Positions 46,675-56,130 are shown, counted from the first letter of the stretch. The stretch is 64,000 nt of DNA from an uncultured Bacilli bacterium (GCA_934168245.1 CAKPMY010000003.1:1-64000), one strand, 5' to 3'. The notes: generated from the sequence alone by a model not told the origin. Made by a program: numbers and translations.

Positions 46675-46743
46675 AAAAAGAGGAAATTACTATAAATCAA
46701 TTCCCAATCTAAGAACTGGTTTATATCAATTTTTCCTCTTTTC
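46675..46743. terminator. Bidirectional terminator between whiA and clpP
   Basis: AAAAAGAGGAAA (46675-46686) pairs with TTTCCTCTTTT (46732-46742), with an inner TATAAA/TTTATA pair. It overlaps the last codons of clpP. Confidence 0.7.
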
Positions 46744-47319
46744 TTTTTCCAAAATAATTTTATCAACAATTCCATACATAACAGCCTCTTTAGCATCCAA
46801 ATAGTTATCTCTTTCTGTATCCTTTTCGATTTTTTTTAGTGCCTGTCCTGTATTTTTTGCTAAACATTTATTTAGCCTTTTTCGTAAATTAACAATCCTA
46901 TCAGAAGCAATCTTTATATCAGTCGCCTGTCCTTGTGCTCCTCCTAACGGTTGATGTATCATTACATCTGCATTAGGAAGAATAAATCTTTTTCCCTTTT
47001 TCCCAGCCGCTAAAAGAAAGGCCGCCATACTAGCCGCAATTCCCAAACAAGTAGTAGATACATCACTCCCTAAAAAGTTAATAGTATCATAAATTGCCAT
47101 TCCCGCCGAAACCGAACCACCTGGAGAATTAATATAAATATTTATATCATTATTGTTTAGAGAGTCCAAATAAAGTAATTCTGCAATGACATTATTAGCC
47201 ATCAAGTCATCTATTTCACCAGTTATAAATACAATTCTATCTTTTAACAGCCTTGAAAAAATATCATAACTCTTCTCACTACCTAATTCCTTTTCTACAA
47301 CAACAGGTACAAAGTTCAT
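46726..47319 (-). CDS. clpP: ATP-dependent Clp protease proteolytic subunit
   Basis: 197 residues from ATG 47319 ([19 protein letters not shown]); an ATG two codons earlier is possible. Serine peptidase that forms a barrel with ClpX/ClpC. Catalytic residues are visible in [15 protein letters not shown] (Ser), [10 protein letters not shown] (His) and [12 protein letters not shown] (Asp). Unlike most Bacilli, the gene is read on the opposite strand to yvcK-whiA. Upstream DNA has four ~34-bp repeats. Confidence 0.95.
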   Translation of the reverse strand: MNFVPVVVEKELGSEKSYDIFSRLLKDRIVFITGEIDDLMANNVIAELLYLDSLNNNDINIYINSPGGSVSAGMAIYDTINFLGSDVSTTCLGIAASMAAFLLAAGKKGKRFILPNADVMIHQPLGGAQGQATDIKIASDRIVNLRKRLNKCLAKNTGQALKKIEKDTERDNYLDAKEAVMYGIVDKIILEKEKRKN

Positions 47320-47338
47320 TATCATTCCTATAATTAAT

Positions 47339-47474
47339 CGCCAAAATATAATTATATATTTTTCCTAATTAATTATCAAAATATAGTTATATACTTTTTA
47401 ATCAAGCATCAAACTATAATCACACATTTCTTCTAATTAATTATCAAAATATAATTCTATCTTTTCCAATTAAT
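47339..47474. repeat. Four ~34-bp tandem repeats upstream of clpP
   Basis: Units of the form TAATTAATTATCAAAATATA followed by about 14 AT-rich bases. The core CAAAATATA is at 47342, 47377 and 47445, with CAAACTATA at 47410, giving steps of 35, 33 and 35 bp. They cover the promoter and leader region of clpP. No CIRCE or CtsR box was seen. Confidence 0.75.
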
Positions 47475-47598
47475 CCCTTTCTCTTCTGTTTTAAACTTCT
47501 ACATCTCCTATACATAGTATAGTGTAAAATTCCTAAAATATGCATATAATTATCAGTAACTTCATGTTATAATATTATAAGAATAAAAGGGTGATAAA

Positions 47599-49254
47599 AT
47601 GATTGAAACATTAGAAATTAAAGTAAATAACCATAAATATCAAGTAAGTAAAGGTGTTACTCTAGAAGAGTTAGCCAGTCAATTTCAAAAAGAATATCGC
47701 TATCCAATTATCTTAGCCAAAGTAAATAATGTCTTAAAAGAGTTGACTAGTGAAATTACTAATCAAGCAACTATTGAGTTTCTTGACTTAACTTCGCGTG
47801 AAGGAAATAGAACTCATATTTCTGGTCTTACTTACGTCTTAATATATGCTATTAAAAAATTATATGGTAAAAATGCCGATGCTCTAGTGCAACATTCATT
47901 AGATAAAGGTATTTATATTGAAACAAACTTTAAATTGACTTCTAGTAAAGTAACAGCCATTAAAGAAGAAATGCAAAAAATAGTTGAAAGTGATATGCCA
48001 ATTACTAAAATGACTATTGATAGACTAGAGGCCATTGATTATTTTGAAAAAATCGGTGAAAAAGTAAAGGCCGGTGTAATGCGTTACAATACTAACACCT
48101 ATATAACTTTATATAGACTAGGTAACTACTATAATTATTTCTATAATTTAATGCCAACATCAACTGGCAAACTAGGTGCCTTTAATTTAACTTATATAAA
48201 AGAAAATGGTTTTTTACTACAATTCCCAACTGTCTATATAAGTGAAAAAATCAAACCATACCAACCACATCCAGGTATGTTTGAAGCTTTTCAAGAATAT
48301 CGTGATTGGGCTAAAATAATGAAAGTTGAAAACTCAGTCGACTTAAACCGTGTAATTTCAACTGGTAAAATAAGTGACCTAATCAGAATTGATGAAACTT
48401 TACAAAGTAATAGACTATTAATGTTATCACGTCGTATCAACGAAAATAAAGACAAAATAAAAATAGTTTTATTAGCCGGACCTTCTTCATCAGGAAAAAC
48501 AACAACTTCTCGTAAACTATGTATGTTCTTACAAAGTTTTGGACTTCATCCTAAAGTCTTATCAATGGATGATTACTTTGTAGAACGAGAAGAAAATCCA
48601 AAAGATGAAAATGGTAATCCAGACTACGAATGTCTAGAAGCCATCGACTTAAAATTATTCGATTCTCAGTTAAGCGATTTATTAAAAGGAAAAGAAGTAA
48701 CTATTCCAACCTTCAACTTTGCTCTAGGCAAAAAAGAATATCGTGATAAATTAATGCTTCAAAACGATGACATTATCGTTATTGAAGGAATCCATGCTCT
48801 AGATCCAAAAATATTAACTAATATTCCAAGAGAAAATAAATTTAAAATCTATATTTCTCCATTAACTGAGTTAAATATGGATAATCAAAACCGAGTATCA
48901 ACAACAGATAACCGTCTTCTAAGACGTATTATAAGAGATAATAGAACTAGAGGTTATGATGTAGAACATACCCTAAGGACTTGGGCTTCCGTAAGAGAAG
49001 GAGAAGAAAAATATATCTTCCCATATCAAGATGAGGCAGACTATACTATCAACTCCGCTCTAATATATGAAATTGGTGTACTTAAAACCTATGTTGAACC
49101 ATTACTATATTCTGTACCTAATGATTCGCCATATTATGAAGAAGCAAAAAGACTAATCAATTTCTTAAGATTATTCTTACCAATTCCAGCCGATGACATT
49201 CCACAGGATTCTATCCTAAGAGAATTTATTGGTAACGGTTGTTTCCATGACTAA
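47599..49254 (+). CDS. TGS-domain nucleoside (uridine-type) kinase
   Basis: 551 residues. Domains in order: TGS (about 1-65), a ThrRS-like second-additional domain (about 70-230) and a uridine-kinase-like P-loop domain (about 290-500) with LLAGPSSSGKTTTSRKL near 292, SMDDYF near 325 and VIEGIHALDP near 395. This TGS-Udk fusion is common in Firmicutes and annotated as nucleoside kinase; the substrate is untested in most members. GGGTGATAAA precedes the ATG. Confidence 0.85.
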   Translation: MIETLEIKVNNHKYQVSKGVTLEELASQFQKEYRYPIILAKVNNVLKELTSEITNQATIEFLDLTSREGNRTHISGLTYVLIYAIKKLYGKNADALVQHSLDKGIYIETNFKLTSSKVTAIKEEMQKIVESDMPITKMTIDRLEAIDYFEKIGEKVKAGVMRYNTNTYITLYRLGNYYNYFYNLMPTSTGKLGAFNLTYIKENGFLLQFPTVYISEKIKPYQPHPGMFEAFQEYRDWAKIMKVENSVDLNRVISTGKISDLIRIDETLQSNRLLMLSRRINENKDKIKIVLLAGPSSSGKTTTSRKLCMFLQSFGLHPKVLSMDDYFVEREENPKDENGNPDYECLEAIDLKLFDSQLSDLLKGKEVTIPTFNFALGKKEYRDKLMLQNDDIIVIEGIHALDPKILTNIPRENKFKIYISPLTELNMDNQNRVSTTDNRLLRRIIRDNRTRGYDVEHTLRTWASVREGEEKYIFPYQDEADYTINSALIYEIGVLKTYVEPLLYSVPNDSPYYEEAKRLINFLRLFLPIPADDIPQDSILREFIGNGCFHD

Positions 49255-49278
49255 AAGTGTAAACAAAATATGAATATA

Positions 49279-49307
49279 TTGAAACAAAAAATATAAGACT
49301 ATATAAT
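49279..49307 (+). promoter_or_regulatory. Promoter of gap
   Basis: TTGAAA (49279-49284), 17 bp, TATAAT (49302-49307). About 22 bp before the gap start codon. Confidence 0.7.
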
Positions 49308-49329
49308 GATAATATAAGGAGGATTAAAT

Positions 49330-50334
49330 ATGATAAGAGTAGCAATAAATGGATTCGGAAGAATCGGACGCCTTGCTTTCCGTTTAATGGAAGAAGACAA
49401 GGACTATGAAGTTGTCGCAATCAATGACTTAACTGATGCTGAACAATTAGCCTATTTATTAAAATATGATACAAACCATAGAAACTATCGCATAGATGAA
49501 ATAACATCAGAAGGAGATTATATTATAGTAGGAGGAAGAAGAGTACGCGTTTACTGTGAAAAAGATCCTGCTATGTTACCATGGAAGGATTTAGATATTG
49601 ACGTTGTCTTAGAATGTACTGGTCTATTCGCATCTGATGAAAAGGCTATGGCTCATATCAATGCTGGTGCCAAAAAAGTAATTATTTCAGCACCTGCTAA
49701 AGGAGACGTTAAGACCATTGTTTACAATGTAAATCATGAAATATTAACAGGAGATGAAAAAATAATTTCAGCAGCAAGTTGTACAACAAACTGTTTGGCT
49801 CCAGTAGTTAATGTTATCGACAAAGTATTTGGTATTGAAAAGGGCTATATGACAACAGTTCATGCCTATACTAACGATCAAGCAACACTTGATATTGCTC
49901 ATAAAAAAGGTATCAAGGCTCGTCGCGGTAGAGCCTGTGCTGCCAATATCGTTCCAGCCTCAACTGGAGCAGCCTCAGCCATCGGTAAAGTTTGTCCTAA
50001 TCTAGAAGGCAAATTAGCCGGAGTTGCTATGAGAGTGCCTGTACCAACAGGTTCAGTTGTAGACCTAGTATTAGAATTAAAGAAAAATACTACAGTTGAA
50101 GAAGTAAACAATGCCCTAAAAGCCGCAACTAATGAAACATTAGAGTACACTGAAGATCCAATCGTTTCAAGTGATGTAATCGGTAGACGTGCTGGTTCCG
50201 TAGTTGATGGTCTATCTACAAATATCCTAGAAGTAGATGGCAAACAAATGCTAAAAGTAGTTGCTTGGTATGACAATGAAATGGGCTATACTGCTCAAAT
50301 GGTAAGAACTGCTAAGTATTTAATGGAAAAATAA
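49330..50334 (+). CDS. gap: Glyceraldehyde-3-phosphate dehydrogenase
   Basis: 334 residues, type I. NAD-binding start VAINGFGRIGRLAFR and the catalytic motif SAASCTTNCLAPVVNV near 150 with the active Cys; downstream WYDNEMGYTAQMVR closes the family pattern. AINDLTD after the second strand suggests NAD preference. AAGGAGGATTAAAT precedes the ATG. Starts the glycolytic block but is followed by its own terminator. Confidence 0.97.
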   Translation: MIRVAINGFGRIGRLAFRLMEEDKDYEVVAINDLTDAEQLAYLLKYDTNHRNYRIDEITSEGDYIIVGGRRVRVYCEKDPAMLPWKDLDIDVVLECTGLFASDEKAMAHINAGAKKVIISAPAKGDVKTIVYNVNHEILTGDEKIISAASCTTNCLAPVVNVIDKVFGIEKGYMTTVHAYTNDQATLDIAHKKGIKARRGRACAANIVPASTGAASAIGKVCPNLEGKLAGVAMRVPVPTGSVVDLVLELKKNTTVEEVNNALKAATNETLEYTEDPIVSSDVIGRRAGSVVDGLSTNILEVDGKQMLKVVAWYDNEMGYTAQMVRTAKYLMEK

Positions 50335-50348
50335 GATAAAAGTTAACG

Positions 50349-50373
50349 AAAAGAAGGCAACTTCTTTTTTTTT
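50349..50373 (+). terminator. Terminator between gap and pgk
   Basis: AAAAGAAG (50349-50356), loop GCAA, CTTCTTTT (50361-50368), then more T. An extended -10 (TGCTATACT, 50385-50393) for pgk follows. Confidence 0.88.
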
Positions 50374-50418
50374 ACCATAAAAAATGCTATACTTGAAATA
50401 AGACAGGAGGAATAGCCC

Positions 50419-51591
50419 ATGAAAACCATAAAAGACATGGATATTGATAGTAAAAAAGTAATAATAAGATGTGATTTTAATGTACCAATAAAAGATGGTA
50501 AAATTATAGATGATACTAGAATTAAAGCCAGTTTAAAAACAATTAACTATTGTTTAGAACACAATGCCAAAATAATTCTTTTATCTCACCTAGGCCGTGT
50601 AAAAGAAGAAGCCGACTTACCAAAGAATGACTTGGCCCCAGTTGCTACTCGTTTAAGTGAACTATTAAACAAAGAAGTATTGTTCATACCTAAAACTAGA
50701 GGCAGCGAAGTAGAAGAGGCCATTTCTAAAATGCAGCCTACTGATATAGTTCTTCTTCAAAATACTAGATACGAAGATTTAGATGGTAAAAAAGAAAGTT
50801 CCAATGACCCTGAACTTGGAAAGTATTGGGCCTCTCTAGGCGATGTATTTATAAACGATGCCTTCGGTACAATTCATAGAGCCCATGCTTCGAATGTTGG
50901 TATAGCAAGTAATATTCCCGCCGCCGTTGGCTTCCTAATTGATGAAGAATTGACTGCTTTAAGTGAACTAAATGATCCTAAGCATCCATTTATTGTAATT
51001 TTAGGTGGAGCAAAAGTTTCAGACAAAATTGGAGTTATTGAAAACTTAGTAACTAAAGCCGATAAAATATTAATTGGTGGTGGCATGACTTTCACTTTCT
51101 TAAAAGCCGAAGGCTATGAAGTAGGAACATCTCTAGTAGACCAAGAAAATATTGAGTTCTGTACTAAGATGTTAAAAGAATATCCCGACAAAATCGTTTT
51201 ACCAGTCGATGCCAAAGTAACTACTGAGTATTCAAACGATACTCCAACGACTATAAAAGACATAACAGAATTTGAATATAATGAAATGGGCTTAGATATC
51301 GGACCTAAAACAATACAAACCTTTGAAAGCCACTTAAAAGATGCCAGTATCGTTGTTTGGAATGGTCCATTAGGAGTATATGAATTTAGTAACTACCAAG
51401 GCGGTACCAAAGAACTATTAAAATATCTTGTTGATAATAATATAAAAGTTATTTTAGGAGGCGGAGACATTGTCGCAGCCGCAGCAACTCTAGGTTATAA
51501 AGACAAGGTATATCATGCCTCTACTGGCGGAGGAGCAACATTAGAATATTTAGAGGGTAAAAAATTACCAGGAATTGAAATAATAAAGTAG
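50419..51591 (+). CDS. pgk: Phosphoglycerate kinase
   Basis: 390 residues, full length. N-terminal KKVIIRCDFNVPIKDGKI, substrate loop ILLSHLGRVKEE, nucleotide site VILGGAKVSDKIGVI near 194 and closing ILGGGDIVAAAATLG and STGGGATLEYLEGK. Transfers phosphate from 1,3-bisphosphoglycerate to ADP. AGACAGGAGG precedes the ATG. Leads into a string of overlapping genes through tpiA. Confidence 0.97.
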   Translation: MKTIKDMDIDSKKVIIRCDFNVPIKDGKIIDDTRIKASLKTINYCLEHNAKIILLSHLGRVKEEADLPKNDLAPVATRLSELLNKEVLFIPKTRGSEVEEAISKMQPTDIVLLQNTRYEDLDGKKESSNDPELGKYWASLGDVFINDAFGTIHRAHASNVGIASNIPAAVGFLIDEELTALSELNDPKHPFIVILGGAKVSDKIGVIENLVTKADKILIGGGMTFTFLKAEGYEVGTSLVDQENIEFCTKMLKEYPDKIVLPVDAKVTTEYSNDTPTTIKDITEFEYNEMGLDIGPKTIQTFESHLKDASIVVWNGPLGVYEFSNYQGGTKELLKYLVDNNIKVILGGGDIVAAAATLGYKDKVYHASTGGGATLEYLEGKKLPGIEIIK

Positions 51592-51600
51592 GTGACTTTT

Positions 51601-52116
51601 ATGGCTAGGAGCCTTATGATTGCAAGTCCATACGATAACAAATGTTTAAATATGATTGCAAATTATGAGCAAAGTAATAATTTAAGTGATGCTATAACTA
51701 AACAATTAATACGTATTAGAGCAACTATCGAAGAGGAAAAATATGAAAAAAGCAATATGCTTTCTAACGAAATTACTCAATTCCTTTTCTTAAAGGATAA
51801 CGACAAAGTAGTAGCCGGTTGCCAAATGCATGGATATAGAGATATGCGTGACTGCTACTTAAGTCTCTTACCTTCAACCTCATCAAAAGCAACTGCTAAC
51901 TTACTCCAAAACGTAACTACCTATATCTTTGATGGCCTAGGTATGGAACAAGTCTTTGTTGAAATTGATGATCAAGATAAGAAAAATGCTTTTGCTCTAA
52001 TTGATACTAACTATGAAAGTCTTGGCTCTGACGGCAAGAAGACTCAATACATGATCGAAAAAGGAAACTATGTCATGACGGAAGGATTACAAAATGGAAA
52101 CTTTAAAAAACATTAA
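51601..52116 (+). CDS. GNAT-like acetyltransferase domain protein
   Basis: 171 residues. GNAT-type fold suggested by FLFLKDNDKVVAGCQMHGY, LQNVTTYIFDGLGMEQVFVEIDD and the final LIDTNYESLG. The acetyl-CoA loop is weak, so enzymatic activity is uncertain. Start at ATG 51601 with GTAGGTGAC from the end of pgk. Overlaps the next gene by 23 bp, indicating translational coupling within the glycolytic operon. Confidence 0.6.
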   Translation: MARSLMIASPYDNKCLNMIANYEQSNNLSDAITKQLIRIRATIEEEKYEKSNMLSNEITQFLFLKDNDKVVAGCQMHGYRDMRDCYLSLLPSTSSKATANLLQNVTTYIFDGLGMEQVFVEIDDQDKKNAFALIDTNYESLGSDGKKTQYMIEKGNYVMTEGLQNGNFKKH

Positions 52117-53107
52117 AAAAAACAGTCTAATACTATTATTAATCACAATTATCGTCTTATTCTTTCTTCTAAAAGATAGCGCCCAAGAAATATTTGCCAC
52201 TTTATCAAAAATAAATATTTTTTATTTACTAATTGCTTTTCTTTTATATTTTCTTTATATAATTACAAAAGCCTATATTATATATAAATGTGTAAATGAA
52301 AAGGACAAACTATCATTTAAAGAAGCCATAAAACATAATATAATAACTCAGTTTTTCAACGGTATAACACCTTTTTCTACCGGTGGACAACCTATGGAAG
52401 TATATATGATTGCCGAACACAACATTAAAGTAAGTAAAGCAACCAGTGTTACTATTGAAAACTTTATCTTTTATCAAACAGCCCTAGTAATATATGGCGC
52501 AATCGCCGTAGCCTGTAATTGGATTTTTGATTTATTTCCAAAAGTTTCCATTCTTCAGCACCTAGTTTTATTGGGCTTCATTGTAAATATTTTAGTTGCT
52601 GTTGCACTATATGCTATAATGCTATCGAAAAAAGTTACTAAAAAAGTATCAAATCTTCTCATAAAACTTCTAGGCAAAGTAAAAATCATTAAAGATACCA
52701 AAAAGGCTCAAAATGATTGGTCTGAAAAACTAGAAGACTTTCACCATATCTCCAAAGATTTACTTCATCGAAAAGGTATCTTCTTTTTAGGAGTCTTCAT
52801 CAATTTAGTAAGTCTAACTTGTCTATACATAATTCCATTATTTATTATGTATGGTCTTCATGACTTTACTAGTCTAACTCCAATAAGTGCCATTACTTCA
52901 TCTGCTTATGTTCTTTTAATGGGTTCATTTGTACCTATTCCCGGTGCCTCAGGTGGAATTGAATATGGCTTTATAAAATTCTTCGGTAATTTCATGCCGG
53001 TAGTTTTATTAAATGCCTTATTAATAACATGGCGCTTCATAACTTACTATTTTGGAATGATTATCGGTGGTTTCTTATTTAGTATTGAAAAGGAAAGTGA
53101 TAAATAA
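52094..53107 (+). CDS. Lysylphosphatidylglycerol synthase TM-region (flippase-like) membrane protein
   Basis: 337 residues, about eight membrane segments. Family motifs NGITPFSTGGQPMEVYMI near 92 and GSFVPIPGASGGIEYGFIKFF near 276 match the UPF0104/AglD-type membrane domain (also the flippase half of MprF). No lysyl-transferase domain is attached. The next gene is a glycolipid-type glycosyltransferase overlapping by one base, so a joint role in membrane glycolipid or polymer export is likely but unproven. Confidence 0.82.
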   Translation: METLKNIKKNSLILLLITIIVLFFLLKDSAQEIFATLSKINIFYLLIAFLLYFLYIITKAYIIYKCVNEKDKLSFKEAIKHNIITQFFNGITPFSTGGQPMEVYMIAEHNIKVSKATSVTIENFIFYQTALVIYGAIAVACNWIFDLFPKVSILQHLVLLGFIVNILVAVALYAIMLSKKVTKKVSNLLIKLLGKVKIIKDTKKAQNDWSEKLEDFHHISKDLLHRKGIFFLGVFINLVSLTCLYIIPLFIMYGLHDFTSLTPISAITSSAYVLLMGSFVPIPGASGGIEYGFIKFFGNFMPVVLLNALLITWRFITYYFGMIIGGFLFSIEKESDK

Positions 53108-54336
53108 TGCGTATTGGTTTATTTACAGACTCTTATCCTCCATATATTAATGGAGTATCTACAAGTGTCGCTATGCTAAAAAAGGCCCTTGAAAAAAAAG
53201 GCCACATCGTTTACGTCGTAACTGTAAGTAATAATGCCCTAAAATATGAATATGATGTTGAAAATAGAATTGTTAGAGTACCTGGTATTCCCATTGGTAT
53301 TTATGACTATCGTTTAAGTAGAATTTATCCTTTGACTATGATAAATACTATGAAAAGTTGGAACCTAGAAGTTATCCATTCCCATACTGAATTTGGTATC
53401 GGTATTCTAGCAAGACTTCTAGCCAAACAATTTGATATACCTCTAGTTCATACATACCATACTCTCTATGAAGATTATACTCATTATATAACTCACGGGT
53501 ATTTTGATAAATCAAGTAAAAAAATAGTAGAGTATCTAACCAAATTCTACTGTGACAAAACAGCCAACGAGTTAATTGTCCCTACTAATAAAATTTACAA
53601 ACTATTTAAAGAAAAGTATGACTTTAAAAAGAATATCCACATTGTTCCAACTGGTATCGAGGTAGATAGGTTTTACACAGAAAATGTGGATAAAAGTTAC
53701 GTCCAAACCTTAAAGAAAAAACTAAAACTCCAAAAAAAGGACTTTGTAATTTTATTTGTTGGTCGCCTAGCCGCTGAAAAAAACGTAGAATTTCTTCTAA
53801 CAGCTGAACAAAAATTAATAAAAAAACATTCTAATATCAAACTATTAATAGTAGGCGATGGACCAGATAAAGAAAAATATGAAGAACTGGCCGCCAGTCT
53901 AAACATTTCTAAGAATGTTATTTTTAATGGCAAAGCGGCTTGGGAAGAAATGCCTTTTTACTACCACTGTGCTGATATTTTCGCAACCGCCTCAACTACC
54001 GAAACTCAAGGCCTAACCGTAATAGAAGCCATGGCTGCTGGAGTTGTTCCATTATGTATCAAAGATGAGTCTTTCTTAGGAACAGTCACTCACGAACTAA
54101 ATGGTCTAATTTTCAACAGCGAAGAAGAATACATTTCTCAAGTATTATCTCTATATGATGATAATGCCTTATTACAAAAGTACAATAACCAAGCACGTAT
54201 TCAGGCTGAGCACTGTAGTTCTGCAAGTTATGCCGAAAGAGTTTTAGAAGTATATAAACGTGCCATGATTGATAAAGAACAAGAAGATAGATTTGGTCTT
54301 ATTTCTAAAATATCTAAAAAAATAAAGGGTGATTAA
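53107..54336 (+). CDS. GT4 glycosyltransferase, probable diacylglycerol glucosyltransferase
   Basis: 409 residues. GT-B fold: N-terminal LFTDSYPPYINGVSTSVAML, HTYHTLYEDYTHYI near 117, donor-site KNVIFNGKAAWEEMPFYYHCADIF and ETQGLTVIEAMAAGVVPL near 300. It resembles Firmicutes 1,2-diacylglycerol 3-alpha-glucosyltransferases that make membrane glycolipids. Start overlaps the flippase-like stop (TAATG). The glycolytic tpiA starts directly after its stop codon. Confidence 0.83.
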   Translation: MRIGLFTDSYPPYINGVSTSVAMLKKALEKKGHIVYVVTVSNNALKYEYDVENRIVRVPGIPIGIYDYRLSRIYPLTMINTMKSWNLEVIHSHTEFGIGILARLLAKQFDIPLVHTYHTLYEDYTHYITHGYFDKSSKKIVEYLTKFYCDKTANELIVPTNKIYKLFKEKYDFKKNIHIVPTGIEVDRFYTENVDKSYVQTLKKKLKLQKKDFVILFVGRLAAEKNVEFLLTAEQKLIKKHSNIKLLIVGDGPDKEKYEELAASLNISKNVIFNGKAAWEEMPFYYHCADIFATASTTETQGLTVIEAMAAGVVPLCIKDESFLGTVTHELNGLIFNSEEEYISQVLSLYDDNALLQKYNNQARIQAEHCSSASYAERVLEVYKRAMIDKEQEDRFGLISKISKKIKGD

Positions 54337-55035
54337 ATGATTTTAGCGTTAAACAATAAATGTAACTTAACTAAAGAGGAATTCCTAGTTTATAATGAAA
54401 AACTAAATAATTTAGATTTTAGCAAAACAACAGTAATACTATTTCCAAGCAATGTATATCTAGGTCTCTTTTCATCAGATAAAATATTGCTTGGAAGTCA
54501 AGACGTAAGCAAGTTCTCATCTGGCCCTCACACTGGAGAAGTCTCAGCCGAGCAACTTCACTCACTAACTGTAAACTATTCTCTAGTTGGCCATTTTGAA
54601 CGACGAGAAGAGCACCAAGAGTCAAGTAATTCTATAAATCAAAAAATTAAAAATCTTCTTTCAACAAACATAATCCCTATATTATGTATTGGAGAAGTTG
54701 CTGAAGAACAGGAAACTGCTCTTGCTGTATTAACAAGACAATTACAAGAGGCTTTAAAAGACCTATCTAACGAAGAAATAGAAAAAGTAATTATAGCCTA
54801 TGAACCAATCTGGTCTATTGGTACTGGTATAATTCCTTCTTGCGATAAGATTAAAATTATAGTTAATTATTTAAAAAGTCTTTATCCAAACAATAAAGTT
54901 CTATATGGTGGCAGTGTTAATTTAGATAATGTTGAAATACTAACCACTGAAAACATTGTTGATGGTTATTTAATAGGAGGCTTAAGTCTTCATCTAGACA
55001 AAATTCAAACTCTCCTAAATACCATCGAAAAATAG
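54337..55035 (+). CDS. tpiA: Triosephosphate isomerase, divergent
   Basis: 232 residues, shorter than the usual ~250. Catalytic residues remain: Lys8 (NNKCN instead of NWKMN), His85 (VGHFERR) and Glu155 (YEPIWSIGTG); the phosphate loop GGSVNLDNV is present. The normally invariant Ser after the catalytic His (GHSERR) is Phe here, and the Trp of NWKMN is Asn. No other tpiA is seen in the window and the glycolytic context supports the assignment. Follows the glycosyltransferase without a gap and ends in a terminator. Confidence 0.88.
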   Translation: MILALNNKCNLTKEEFLVYNEKLNNLDFSKTTVILFPSNVYLGLFSSDKILLGSQDVSKFSSGPHTGEVSAEQLHSLTVNYSLVGHFERREEHQESSNSINQKIKNLLSTNIIPILCIGEVAEEQETALAVLTRQLQEALKDLSNEEIEKVIIAYEPIWSIGTGIIPSCDKIKIIVNYLKSLYPNNKVLYGGSVNLDNVEILTTENIVDGYLIGGLSLHLDKIQTLLNTIEK

Positions 55036-55049
55036 ACAAAATAGACGAT

Positions 55050-55073
55050 TTCGACAAAAGTTGTCTTTTTTTT
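55050..55073 (+). terminator. Terminator after tpiA, overlapping a Spo0A-box-like TTCGACA
   Basis: GACAA (55053-55057), loop AAG, TTGTC (55061-55065), then T8. TTCGACA (55050-55056) is an exact match to the 0A-box core and lies 83 bp before spo0A, but it is part of the hairpin arm, so the match could be incidental. Confidence 0.65.
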
Positions 55074-55138
55074 ATCTATCAATTTATCGAAGTATGTTAT
55101 ATAATTAAAATGCGTGGTAGTATATGAGAGGAGAAAAG

Positions 55139-55915
55139 ATGGATAAAACACGTTTATTAATCATTGACGACAATAGAAATTTAGTTGAAATGATTAAGGA
55201 ATATTTTAATGATAATGCAGATATTAATGTTACTTTAACAGCCTACGATGGAGCAGAAGGCATGCTCTTAGTTGATAAAAAGAAAGATGAGTACGATGTT
55301 GTACTACTAGATTTAATAATGCCAAACAAAGATGGAGTTGCCGTACTGGAATATATGAAGAAAAAGAACATCGATAAAGATGTAATAATCCTAACTTCAT
55401 ATAATACTCAAGATATGATTAGAAAAGTATCTGAAATGGGAGTAAGTTACTTCATTTTAAAACCATTCGAACTGGTTGATTTGGAAAAAAGAATTATCGA
55501 GTTACGTGAGGGCTTAAAATCAGAAGGTCGTAATTTAGATTTATATCGTAACAGCCTCCAAAAGTCAGTAACAACGACTCTGCATGAGTTAGGTGTTCCA
55601 TCGCATATAAAAGGATACCAATATATAAGAGAAGGTATAACACTAATTTATGAAAGGCCAGAACTTGTTGGTGGCATAACCAAGGAATTGTATCCAGAAA
55701 TTGCTAAAAAATACAATACAACCATTTCTAGAGTAGAAAGAGCCATACGACATGCCATTGAAGTTAGTTGGAATCGTGGTAATTGGCAATTAATGGAAGA
55801 AATATTTGGACATAGCGTTGATATTGATAAAGCCAAACCAACAAACTCGGAGTTCATTGTCACTGTAGCCGATAAATTACGTTTAGAGTTTAATAAAAAT
55901 ACCGTTAATAATTAA
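55139..55915 (+). CDS. spo0A: Sporulation response regulator Spo0A
   Basis: 258 residues from ATG 55139 (AGAGGAG upstream; an in-frame ATG at 55124 lacks a site). Receiver domain with IDD near 9, phospho-acceptor Asp in [13 protein letters not shown] near 56 and conserved KPFE near 110. The C-terminal effector domain carries the Spo0A hallmarks [17 protein letters not shown] and [20 protein letters not shown], the recognition helix, then KPTNSEFI. Master switch of sporulation in Firmicutes. It sits among glycolytic genes, not in the usual spoIVB locus, and no other sporulation gene is visible here. Confidence 0.93.
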   Translation: MDKTRLLIIDDNRNLVEMIKEYFNDNADINVTLTAYDGAEGMLLVDKKKDEYDVVLLDLIMPNKDGVAVLEYMKKKNIDKDVIILTSYNTQDMIRKVSEMGVSYFILKPFELVDLEKRIIELREGLKSEGRNLDLYRNSLQKSVTTTLHELGVPSHIKGYQYIREGITLIYERPELVGGITKELYPEIAKKYNTTISRVERAIRHAIEVSWNRGNWQLMEEIFGHSVDIDKAKPTNSEFIVTVADKLRLEFNKNTVNN

Positions 55916-55970
55916 GGTACCTACTAAGTACCAGACTATCAGCAAAATTTGTTAATAGTCTTTTTATTTT
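55916..55970 (+). terminator. Double hairpin terminator after spo0A
   Basis: GGTAC/GTACC (55916-55920 with 55928-55932) followed by AGACTAT (55933-55939) pairing with ATAGTCT (55955-55961) and a T-rich run. Confidence 0.8.
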
Positions 55971-56130
55971 TTTAGTAACAAAAAATTACATACCTAAACT
56001 TAATATCAAAATGACAAGCCACTCCCAAAAAGAATCTCCTTCCAGCCTCTAAAAACTTTTCCTAACTCTTGACTATGTCCCAATAAAAAAGTATACTTAA
56101 TTTATAAAATATGTATGGAGGTAACAATTT

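Noticed and set aside
47339..47474. CRISPR-like array
   Set aside because: Units are contiguous AT-rich tandem repeats without unique spacers, and no cas genes are nearby.
55050..55056. Confident Spo0A operator call
   Set aside because: The 7-mer is part of the tpiA terminator stem and such a short match arises by chance; kept only as a possibility.
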